DNA of 64,000 nucleotides from Prevotella sp. (GTDB taxonomy: Bacteria > Bacteroidota > Bacteroidia > Bacteroidales > Bacteroidaceae). A program made the translations under genes and the position numbers. Positions 59,501-64,000 of the stretch are shown piece by piece. The stretch spans positions 1 through 64,000 of the forward strand of contig JAFVGS010000033.1 in the NCBI GenBank assembly GCA_017474845.1, given 5' to 3'. Positions within the stretch are counted from its first letter, which is position 1. Each line of letters starts with the position of its first letter. The notes beneath the pieces were generated by a model. The model made no database searches and was not told the DNA's origin. It saw nothing but the letters and a program-made list of their open reading frames with translations.

Positions 59501-62500
59501 ATGATACCCACATCTGCACCTGGGTTACCATCACCGTTACCGTTACCACCACCAAACAGGAAATCAATTTCGTAGGAGCTATTAACAGTAATGTTGGTCG
59601 CTGGCACAGGGGCTGCATTACCGCCACCATAAACATTATAAATGCTCGTCACAGCACAGCCTTCGATAATGACTTCTGGATAGGCTTCCTTTTTCACATT
59701 TTCGACATTGCTATATGCCTTCGTGGGCACATAAGCAGCCTGATTACCACCGCCATAGACGGCATCCACGTCGAACTTGCTACCCTCGGCAGGACTAACC
59801 TTGTTTCTGGCCTTAGTGGCAATGTTGTCAGTTGTGGCACTCTGCGTTGCATAGACATGCACCTTCACGCTTCCCTTAGGCGAGCCATTGGCATTGTTAC
59901 AGCCGAAGATCCGACTGACGACACAGCCCTTCTTGTCGTCGCCGACCGGCGTAACGACATCTTCATTTTGAGCATTCTTGGTCGTTGTGCCGTTCAGCTC
60001 CACCAGCACGTCGCCACCAACAGAAGCGGGCATACCAGCATCTCCAAGGCCACCACCGTAGGCATCTCCATCGATAGTACCCGCATAGAGGCTGACTGTG
60101 GTCGTTTTATCCGTACTGTATTTCCGTCCGTCTTCATCAGCATTTTCCGTTACCGGATAGGCATTCACATGGCCTTCGGCACTGCCACCGTAGACGTCAC
60201 CAAGGATATGGGCCACACCGGTCGTCTGGTTCATGTTACCTATCTGAACGGCCACATTGCCTTTTACATAGGTGTTCGGACCATAACCGCCGCCATGCAC
60301 ATTGCCACCTGTGAGTACACCTTCCTTCAACGTACCAATAATACCACTCATCACGTGTACTGCAACATCGCCTGTCGACATACCATTGAAATTACTACCG
60401 CCATAGACACTGCCACCTATGACTGGCGTTATAGAAGCATCCGCTCCAATGGTAACAGTGGTATTGCTGAGGTTCTGAGCCGCAATAGGATTCGCTCCAA
60501 TCTGACCTTTACCACCGCCAAAGACGTTGCCGTTCACCGTACCTTTGTAAACATAGACATCAGACTTATTCACGCTTCCTAAAGCACTGCCGCCATATAC
60601 ATCACCTCCCACAGTTCCTGCTCCTGAATAGGTGAAGCTTGGGGCTTCGCCAGTCTTTGAGCCGATGTTTACGGTGACGTCACCTCCGACAACCGTCGTC
60701 TCACCCTTACCACCGCCATAGACGTCAGTCATTGTGCCGTTAAGGATGTTTACATTCACATTGCCCGTTGCATCACTCGACTCACCGCCACCATAGACAT
60801 TACCGCTATCCTCATTCTCATTTTCACCGATAACTGTTGTTGCGCCATCGATTGTCAGCGTGACAGTACCTGTCACAGCACCAAGACCCGTCAGGTCCTC
60901 TGTGGTATATAAGATATGATTAGAATTATCAATACTGATAGTATTACCATGTTTCCATTGATAAGTAGTGGTAGCTCCCTTTACTCCAGCACCAAAGGAT
61001 CCTGCTTGCTCATAGTATTTTGGTTCCTTCCTAAAACCTATAGAGTCGACCTCCACTGTAGGCAACGAGGCTGAGAAGCCTGCACCAAATACATTGCCTT
61101 TTACTGTGCAGCCATTAAGCGTTGAGGTGACATCACCCTCAACCTTACCGAGACTACCGCCACCGTAGAAGTTACCCGTCACAGTACATCCTGTAAGTGT
61201 AGATGTAACGTTGCGCGTAGTAGCCAAAGAGAATTTCACAAATTCCACGAAAATACGAGCTACATTCTGGTAATTGTTTGACATCGGTATGAATTGATAA
61301 TCAAACTGAGTGGATACACCACCATAGGTTTCATTATAAACCTGCTTGTATTCGTCTTTAACCCATTTGTTCCAATCAATATTTATCACATTATTTTTGT
61401 TGAATGGTGCATAGCGGCTATATGAGCTGCCGCCATAACCAGCCCCGAAATAGGTACCAAAGGTACAGTCAGTGGCATTTGTGTGAACCGTCTTGCCGGT
61501 ATTCATATCACCGAACTTCGGACCGCCACAGAACGTCGTAACATGGCTGCCTGTAATCGTAGTAGCGATATTGCCCTCCACTGGTTTGGCTGCATTGAAG
61601 CCACCACCATAGAACTCTTCAATATCGGCATACTGTATCTGCCACGTGATATTACCGGTATTGTCGGCACCGCCAGTCTTACCGATACCCTCCTGACCAG
61701 CACCAGCCAACACGCCAAAGCGACCACCACTGATGTAGCACTCAGCATTGTCTGCATAACTGGCAATATCACCGCGGTAAAGACCCGTAAGATAGAATTC
61801 GTTGTAATCACCTCCAGTTACCGATACAGGCGGATGTTTCGATGTATATGTCTGGTCCTGGTGAGTTCCTCGCTGGAACTCCTTGAACCATGCATTACCA
61901 CCCACATGGAAATAAGTGGTTTTGTTGGCTACCTTATTGGACTGACCACTCACCCATTGTTCTATCACACCGCCCTGGACAATCAGCGGTGCTTCACCAC
62001 GATTTTCTCGGTCATACTCAAACTGAGTGACACGGAACAACGAAGTGTTTGTAGATTCAAACCAGCCAATAGGCTGCATGATACCGAAGTTATAAGAACC
62101 TGTACCACCAGTTGACTTCTGAGCCATACCCAAACCTGGGATATTTATAAAGTCAACCCTCACGGGGTGAGTCTGGCTTCGAGAGTTAAAGCGCAGAATA
62201 TAAGAATAGTCGGGCTCGTTGTCATGGTCAAAATCGGCAGACATGATGGTATAAGAATAACTGGCATTATCCGATGAGATGCCAATTTTATGAGCATTTC
62301 CTACAAGTACAATAGCATTGTCATATACAGTTTGCCCACTCGCTAAGCCAAGTGCATCTCTTGCCTTGTCCACAGAGGTATATACCACCTGTTCGTCACC
62401 CGCAATATCGTATGTTGAGCCATTGGTGTAAATCTGTCCGCCACCAACTTTATCAGACGTGCTAGCATTATCCATTGCCTGGTTATAGACCACGTCAGGA

Positions 62501-64000
62501 TGACTATCTGCCAGATAGGCCGCCTTCGCCCAATATGGCTCTATGGTGATGGCTGTCACGCCATTAGGCACATCCCAGTAGGCACCCTGGTTGAAAACAC
62601 GACCACTGACGCTATATAAATCTTTATCGGTGCAGTTACGGTCTGCGAAGTTGTATGGCGTACTCGTGATATTGCCTTCGGCATCTGTTGTAGCATCATC
62701 ACCAGTAGTGTAAGATGTCGAACCTCCAGAGATAGATGTAATTTTCCAACCTGTCACCACACGGTTACCGGTATAGTTCTTTGTACCTACATCATTATAA
62801 TATGGCAACTGTACTTTGCGGTAGTTAAAGTTGAAACGTTCAAAGTCCTTGTCGGTGATATTTAGAGTGAGACTACCTTGTTGGGTAATGCTTGCGCCAG
62901 TGGGCGCAGCATATATGGCGCCACCACCAACACCACCGATAGTAACTGAAACAGTACCAGTACCCAGTTTGCCTCCTTTGTTTCGGTCTTCTTCTTTGGG
63001 CTTGCCATCTACCAATGTTAAAGTAGGAGCATTTGCTGCATCATAGTTGATAATCGATGGATATTTCCCTGGAGCCTTTAGCACTGGATATGGTTTCGGA
63101 TCGTCAATGGTTCTGTCTGCCGTCTCCAGTACCCATTTCATCATCTCGTCCTTATCGTATTTACCCGTAGCATACCATGCCGCCAGTTCTAGATGACTGT
63201 TCAGCAACAGACGGTAGAATTCGAAGCGCTGAAGGAAGCGTGTCTCTGCCATCAAGGCACAGTTGTAGGTGTTAATTTCATTGTTCTGTACGTAAGGCTG
63301 CTCAGCAAGGAAGTAGTTGTAGTTACCCAAGCCAGTAGCTCCCACGTTAGAAATAATCGAGCCATTATATATAGGAGCCTTGTTGCCACTGGTGATATTG
63401 CCATAGAACATACAGTTCATCACCATGGTCCTAAGATTGTCTGCCGTGGACAAATAGTTGTTGTAACCCACAATTCCGCCAACGTATGATCCGCTCGTGA
63501 TATCGGCATAGCTATAGCAGTTGATGACGCGCGCATAGCCATCCAGAAGGCCAACGATACCACCAACATAGTCGGCACTGGCACCGATACTACCGCTATT
63601 GATACCACAGTTGTAGATACGGGTGTTGCCCGTCGCATAATTGCAAATAGCACCAACGGCTGTCTTGTCGGCGTTATTGATTTTAACAGTAGAACTACCG
63701 CTGCCAATGCCTGTACTCTTGATATCAATGATTACATTCTTGATGGTAGCATCCTCTGCATACGCAATGAAGGGAGCAGAGACCTCAAAACTGTGGTCAA
63801 TCTGACCTACGATAGTACCCTTGAAGGGATTATCCTTAGTACCAATAGAACCGGAGGCTGTAAAATTGCTAGCCAACAGGTAGTGACCACCCATCGCATT
63901 AATCTGTGAAGAGTTGGTTACAACTGAAGGCACAATGGTGAGCGTAAAGGCCTGTGCTATGCTGTCTGCACCCTCTTTTGCCGGCTCGGCAAGAGCAGAG
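44569..64000 (-). CDS. Giant repetitive surface-type protein (5' end outside window)
   Basis: One open frame without a stop from the right edge to 44569, so nearly 6,500 codons of a still longer protein. The visible start region has GLUG-like repeats (VGGIVGLLDGYARVINCYSY), then from roughly residue 760 onward about 95 copies (hand count) of the motif VYGGG or VFGGG. The simplest period is 26 residues: a Tyr-Gly-Gly-Gly turn, a Gly-rich link, two short strands ending in a GNTxVxIxGG pattern, then the next turn. This suggests a long parallel beta-helix. Larger modules recur three times each. No type IX C-terminal domain, lipobox or LPxTG is visible; the signal peptide would be off-window. Function unknown; adhesion or a surface layer is a guess. 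Confidence 0.85.
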   Translation of the reverse strand, partial: SALAEPAKEGADSIAQAFTLTIVPSVVTNSSQINAMGGHYLLASNFTASGSIGTKDNPFKGTIVGQIDHSFEVSAPFIAYAEDATIKNVIIDIKSTGIGSGSSTVKINNADKTAVGAICNYATGNTRIYNCGINSGSIGASADYVGGIVGLLDGYARVINCYSYADITSGSYVGGIVGYNNYLSTADNLRTMVMNCMFYGNITSGNKAPIYNGSIISNVGATGLGNYNYFLAEQPYVQNNEINTYNCALMAETRFLQRFEFYRLLLNSHLELAAWYATGKYDKDEMMKWVLETADRTIDDPKPYPVLKAPGKYPSIINYDAANAPTLTLVDGKPKEEDRNKGGKLGTGTVSVTIGGVGGGAIYAAPTGASITQQGSLTLNITDKDFERFNFNYRKVQLPYYNDVGTKNYTGNRVVTGWKITSISGGSTSYTTGDDATTDAEGNITSTPYNFADRNCTDKDLYSVSGRVFNQGAYWDVPNGVTAITIEPYWAKAAYLADSHPDVVYNQAMDNASTSDKVGGGQIYTNGSTYDIAGDEQVVYTSVDKARDALGLASGQTVYDNAIVLVGNAHKIGISSDNASYSYTIMSADFDHDNEPDYSYILRFNSRSQTHPVRVDFINIPGLGMAQKSTGGTGSYNFGIMQPIGWFESTNTSLFRVTQFEYDRENRGEAPLIVQGGVIEQWVSGQSNKVANKTTYFHVGGNAWFKEFQRGTHQDQTYTSKHPPVSVTGGDYNEFYLTGLYRGDIASYADNAECYISGGRFGVLAGAGQEGIGKTGGADNTGNITWQIQYADIEEFYGGGFNAAKPVEGNIATTITGSHVTTFCGGPKFGDMNTGKTVHTNATDCTFGTYFGAGYGGSSYSRYAPFNKNNVINIDWNKWVKDEYKQVYNETYGGVSTQFDYQFIPMSNNYQNVARIFVEFVKFSLATTRNVTSTLTGCTVTGNFYGGGSLGKVEGDVTSTLNGCTVKGNVFGAGFSASLPTVEVDSIGFRKEPKYYEQAGSFGAGVKGATTTYQWKHGNTISIDNSNHILYTTEDLTGLGAVTGTVTLTIDGATTVIGENENEDSGNVYGGGESSDATGNVNVNILNGTMTDVYGGGKGETTVVGGDVTVNIGSKTGEAPSFTYSGAGTVGGDVYGGSALGSVNKSDVYVYKGTVNGNVFGGGKGQIGANPIAAQNLSNTTVTIGADASITPVIGGSVYGGSNFNGMSTGDVAVHVMSGIIGTLKEGVLTGGNVHGGGYGPNTYVKGNVAVQIGNMNQTTGVAHILGDVYGGSAEGHVNAYPVTENADEDGRKYSTDKTTTVSLYAGTIDGDAYGGGLGDAGMPASVGGDVLVELNGTTTKNAQNEDVVTPVGDDKKGCVVSRIFGCNNANGSPKGSVKVHVYATQSATTDNIATKARNKVSPAEGSKFDVDAVYGGGNQAAYVPTKAYSNVENVKKEAYPEVIIEGCAVTSIYNVYGGGNAAPVPATNITVNSSYEIDFLFGGGNGNGDGNPGADVGIIDQEEYETDKSKGKYGTGDAYIDLKGGTINYVFGGSNTRGNIVGSTTIKRKEKNETCSLCIKEIYGAGNEALMDGSVNIVLECMSDDYVNQVFGGARNATVDGGVTLTVTSGKIGRVFGGNNLGGSINGPITVNVYEDGCAPLKIGELYGGGNQAPYSIWGCNDDDGDNKWEPNDPDPSGEPNVPVGNDAITVNVWSCTSIGQLFGGGYLAPVIGNTHVWINMIRGIVNGKVQSGIGKIGKVFGGGNAANVEGNTFIEIGTVSNSKKYDDEDVEDVGVIIESGNDYISPTSNTTVTDPIEAGVYGGGNNGDVIGNTTLDIGTADQNLGVKISGDIFGGGLGEKTTVTGDVVVNIGKKTETTGESGTTYSYEGYAQIKGDVYGGSAKGKVNATKGGTEVSPTYTATPEKTTQVNFYGGTISDTDPTSNKGNIYGGGKGDADHAADVYGPVTVNVEGGKVTNVFGCNNVLGSPKQTATVNIHGMVAPVSPATYTITSVYGGGNLAAYNGAGGVSVTMTDGYVNDVFGGGLGTTATVNGNTMVAVSGGTITNNIYGGGSLAPVSGGTSLTLSGGSVANDVYGGGQEADVTGAVTVAINGGTVAHDVYGGGALANTNTDNWVTDHLAYTDEEVTGLTAGTSLVDGYFTRSGSTGSYTYTPAVGKAQNATTYYRILKATNVSMTGGTIEGNLYGGGLGQKTGINGATSNIEANVYGPVFVRLSGDGKVTNLYGCNYINGTPHTAATVIINGGTVTNDVYGGGQLADYSGSTVVVMYDGQTNRIFGGGREADVAGSVNVVIGGGKVVDDVYGGGALAETNTANWVKGNRTVYLKVTDISYPKYVKREITEGATIPANYYTKNSDDSFSPASGTAASGTDYYELVDGASVVGLYTLNSGTDEYVAAAGNAITGTEYYEKRDLPGDWNSAGHTQYTKVTLTGGVIGNVFGGGLGQQEVGTEGTPGYVPAVAANVYGDITVTVNKPEDISHIGGSGAAFTFKHEDVTVGGKTYYSVPLTGRVFGCNNLNGSPLGNVTVDIYSTRQIDAQGNIIPGHGPNSNNGYDMQAVYGGGRQANYVPAEDMKSAVNIYGCDETSISRVYGGGYSASVPSTNVTIWGTYDIEYAFGGGNGGLPIIKNGTWIVNDGADVNGAANITCHGGKIGQVFGGSDFKGDCRSSNPKLDQQGSCPLKITKFYGAGSEATVNGNVNVVLAACSDENSMIEYVCGGSYKAFINGSVTLTITSGFFKNVYGGNDERGGIKGNIEVNIEETDPCEKPIIIENLVGGGNNATFPGTYENGTDIESGDANPHTITVNVKSATRIDNVYGGCFNAEAKANTVVNINMLQGDEAGKTRNLPNDYGTRVKMPANITNVTTSYNAVVPANGTSVVGYYTDASGTTPATGTADGSTTYYEKRVTGTIKAEIGTIGNVFGGGKQGKVTGSTTVNIGTEPKVPIMKRNNGVIVADIVDGQYTNIVWENPDVLGAHIEGNVYGGGELADVTGNTEVNIRAKKNGSGDYEAVADSGEKVTIGGNVYGGGKGDDDSFTCAKAMVGVVDTDNGSTNVVIGNGTISGDVYGGGEVGRVEKNTAVTIGIGDEDTGSAPVVEGSVFGAGQGVKTHGYSALVRGNSTVTIQSNAKVKTNVYGGGEIGTVGKYWVTGVNYSPLTPPTPPTGTGNGMPYATRSGGECTVIVQGKAQIGPDETATATAGHVFGGGMGVEAAYIKEGSNRSKRMVTYNDNIYKIDGLGKTWDYYEADRSFAWEYFDTKDKYLTYLQTLALVSDADVTITGNAKVKGNVYGGSQSGFVQRDTEVKIQDANVTIGTTDSYGNVFGGGKGLPKYGSGEGLKDFDQAGHVKGQADIAITGGTIHGSVYGGGELGFVGKYNTTDHRNYTWSSYTNKAGATVTESGKCTVAISGSTTVKGHVYGASKGSDDTFECEQAMVRETDVTITAGTVEKNVYGGGEVGRVDQNAVVTLGVANASEGTAPDIKGNVYGAGQGVETHGYSGLARGNTTVTIQGTTKVGKSVYGGGEIAAVGRYGLDSSGMPSTLVSGGECTVTIQDNAIIGYDTGGGNVYGASKGIDESQKTYSYTNNANRPKRMMTFASGLYSDTNKALWEYTDETDHTYVWEYFDTREKYLNFLQTLALVTDTYLTIDESAIVNGSAYGGSESGFVQRDTKVEIKGSSHIGTTSPVLIGHVFGGGKGVRGFDKAGRVRGNTEVAISGSAQVTGNVYGGGELGFVGKFNYTEDGKSYLWQKIRGKEDADDATTYDTGASVVTITGGTIGYDEVATANHASGHVFGAGKGEALTFKCEPAIMRTARVIVSNGTVYGNVYGGGEIARVDQNTSVMIGFNHQADANTTYCQKVSDSYTVATVTPGSTVVGYYIRSGEEGSYTYTLIQETDVPTINGSVFGAGAGVETHGYSALVRGNTTVTIEGEAKVKNNVYGGGEIAAVGKYSLDENNMPTSLVSDNLGICTVNVRGNAQIGPDAPTVASADAGNLFGASKGVVPHYYLDVASYATDAEKPKRMTIINGKDDWEYFNTKADYFTFLETLALATQAIVTIGGNAAIKGNVYGGSENGFVQHHVSVTMNAGTIGTAGSYGDVYGGGKGLEGFDVAGRVSGDVTLTVNDGTMHGSVYGGGEMGIVKGSVTVDMQGGSVGNNLYGGGALADTNTGNWDASTNNWADATKKSALHTTHVSLRGGTIAHDAYGGALGRFEKGTSGTDGYKSLVEPKVYGDIVLLLNGTIGESDGKVTETPILDTANGCIVEKVFGCNDLRGTPLGHVRVHVFATQNSGTADVQTKSPNYHPNQGTKGYIDYLTGLITEATTAGIESSDAVITAAQTTLDSLSTAGKIENTLTEADQTTITHKAKNIISKLEGMVSYDVQAVYGGGDLAPYVPKESYEETEVVIDGCHLTCIKQVYGGGNAASTPANYLRVNECFLIDELFGGGNGKDSYQINDIWYANPGADVGYKLHHHYVKYGETGYVEETHGKGTEDKPYKAVLNSNATSKEDRQNPANGYMYGTGRANTEIAGGRIHEAYGGSNTKGNICTIALSKYQASDVCPMIVDKTTGAGKDALIDGEARIDMGCVNTVDAIFGGSTNADMNSGVTLNITNGTINKVFGGNELSGTINGPITINVEEKGCQPIFINELYGGGYYAPYSVYGFEKNADGTFKTVSTTFDVPVSDKYPSGKATVNSRIPNKPGDSGALATPHRDPQINIISATRIGAIYGGGYKALMVGSPHINVNMQQGTVLATYANATGSSADYTVGTHGTSPNEYKVESHPANKDAILAIGKIGYIFGGGNEADVYGNTYVDIGTGKWLDDDGIISTTDAEGNTYTYEEVSTGVWKWYDYRHNAVTKDPVPSRKAANINGSVYGGGKMGHVGYFTAKDASGKPITCYTGTGKCYVTVSNGEIGPDNMKMTAAGGPDDAGHVFGAGQGSNLLADDNAAYTDYTEVTINGDAWVKGSVYGGSENGHVLHDTHVVIDGDCQIGNGYVLMDDNGTFLKSPVHVNRRYTAKEWEEGHLFVAGDPAFTYTEGDNPVLNDEKEIALRAAVGSNYQHSLPECASWPYTSPHSPHDIYGVSGAVSATDGHTFYGNVFGGGSGYYPYESNKWNMKAGWVEGNTHLEIKGGHILTSAYGGNEMTNVGDGLTAGKGKAKVTMTGGTLGVPRTLAQIDAHPLTCYLFGSGKGDQHTHFNKDTNVKEVEMEITGGRIYGSVFGGGEDGHVLGDVKMTIGNSDGTGPTIGTWGTSYVDGNVFGGGRGFSGEALTAGNVGGSINLTIQGGTMLGSVYGGGRLASVGYGLYEATDTDNYGVMRDDGKDDDGNDTDYYIKDTGTGLNKNGRGNIVVNVSGGTIGNDLEYVYVNEGNASIVGTGDIAKTEFSDPVSFTEKVKDEGGLITEASSSTTYRRLSHTKGGNVYGGSMGRIYKLDNNTPIDNWNQLAHAKSTTVTISGNAIIKSSVFGGSELGQVEGNTVVNISGTPIIGTEITKKNTDDEDVTQYSFGAVYGGGYGSEILLTSKPNPRELAGKVGGSSTVNLLGGKVKASIYGGGKIATIDKNTYVNISGGEIGLNKVRKGDGYVMYGGEAIGNVYGGGKGSLTHPLMGVVKGNTNVTISGGSIYHNVYGGGALASVGTFDLSTDGTDGNMGTYHVPSAGFPVNWTANTGTATVTITGGTIGISGRDNGMVNGSSRGDISVPTGSPAIDPYDKVAWVNETVVNIGTDDATSTYTTPQITGNVYGGGENGHNRADSQVNIYDGTIGVVSGTWAEFKNGEGNVDATKTREVNNSRGAVYGAGCGQDTYEVGGKEYYNPWGGSVFGNSNVTVKGGLIARNVYGGGSIASVGTITSEEKHESETTSFALSWPYKFEYASGTGVATIDIQGGHIGMGSDRIVGLDNGNIYGGSKGDAGDRYEMAHLANVKESHVTINFTPASTESSSMLGSDNYANACIEGSVFGGGENGHVIEDTHVTLTNGFVSHSMFGGGRGEGRYKGTLIKVGTGIGYAGYPKPTEKRTSEREIYDWTAGKVYGNTHLTIVNGRILNNVLGGGYMASVGVGSYSSGTDDFYPAGYGETINEPFWTSSSTGDNAWYFQHSGNTYVNVFGGEIGSTALWDDLPAGNIFGGCRGMAAPNLRESYRYLYNPQWLNGYTNETHVTIGGGYECIKACTDKNSKTHAVGEKMSLDELQDLFAGLTDIVAANGTPSVTYWTKMSGTGPKIYGSVYGGAQDGRVRSDTHVTVNAGEIGLPYGDTVLQDEDDNYITNLDDPQWQHRGNVYGGGSGMSKYQFDVNDNGTIDVDSVDYYDGKILEQDYSQFAGSVLRFTNVDIYGGTIHRNVYGGGSMGSVGPPAVPPTRTEVAYKPGTTTRDVAYSSAPNDPANGVTAIGQGWWSQNTVNIGGAGSVTIGTNPGYNLIYGGEVYGACRGMSTLPSNLFATSVWTQVNVKNGATIMGNVYGGGDNGIVKKDTEVNIGEPVTP

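Noticed and set aside
44600..62115. Many long plus-strand open frames antisense to the giant gene (for example 54670-55959 and 47044-48210), rich in Thr, Ile, Asp and His
   Set aside because: They mirror the glycine and valine codon pattern of the giant gene in the opposite frame, show repeated composition, no start signals and no recognisable domain.
44569..64000. CRISPR-like regular repeats (CCACCGCCATAGACATT and variants many times)
   Set aside because: The spacing varies, the repeats are diverged, and they are codons for the Val-Tyr-Gly-Gly-Gly motif in one open frame.

Overview
The window is chromosomal DNA from a member of the Bacteroidota, most likely order Bacteroidales and family Prevotellaceae. 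Evidence: promoter -7 boxes of the form TAnnTTTG sit in front of nearly every transcription unit, usually without a strong Shine-Dalgarno; a DUF4492 gene precedes cydAB; there is a BspA-type leucine-rich repeat protein, a PorE-like TPR/PD40/OmpA lipoprotein, a sigma factor/DUF5056 pair and a LutABC operon. The family assignment is inference; no rRNA gene body lies inside the window.

Layout. 1-260: promoter and leader of an rRNA operon running leftwards out of the window, then the terminator of a Bax-inhibitor-1 gene (302-1021). 1205-3992: lutABC for L-lactate oxidation. 4003-10894: leftward run of seven genes (MATE exporter, cytidylate-kinase-like protein, YfcE-type phosphoesterase, RfbB, PurT, acyltransferase, GNAT/FemAB-like protein). 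10989-18996: rightward genes for a secreted subtilase, XseA/XseB, IlvE, TrmB, a BspA-like surface protein and an Mrp ATPase. 19017-24906: leftward efflux set (TolC, HlyD, two ABC-2 permeases, no ATPase) and a coiled-coil membrane protein. 25028-28114: DUF4492-cydA-cydB. 28151-34578: leftward His-rich metal P-type ATPase, then phosphoesterase, porin and sodium symporter. 34714-38951: TopB and a PorE-like lipoprotein. 38833-40569: leftward DUF6249, PspC, ECF sigma factor, DUF5056. 40730-44513: RsmF, ThyA, FolA, Rpn nuclease. 44569 to the right edge: one unbroken leftward reading frame of nearly 6,500 codons for a giant repetitive protein, its start outside the window.

Two things stand out. First, short tandem repeats with a 7-bp unit (8 bp in a few places) are embedded in frame inside otherwise conserved genes: trmB, the P-type ATPase (twice), the phosphoesterase, the sigma factor, the DUF5056 gene, the PorE-like gene, rsmF and folA. 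In rsmF (twice), folA and the PorE-like gene they form the arms of a composite element of about 100 bp with a recognisably related core, and rsmF carries a further 70-bp palindrome with perfect 32-bp arms. This looks like a family of small elements that insert into genes and are translated, comparable in principle to Rickettsia palindromic elements and cyanobacterial heptanucleotide repeats.

Second, the giant protein is built of about 95 copies (hand count) of a Val-Tyr-Gly-Gly-Gly coil with a basic 26-residue period, itself arranged in two kinds of larger module each repeated three times. It has GLUG-like repeats near its N-terminal side and no visible C-terminal sorting domain. It is probably a secreted beta-helical surface protein of unknown role.
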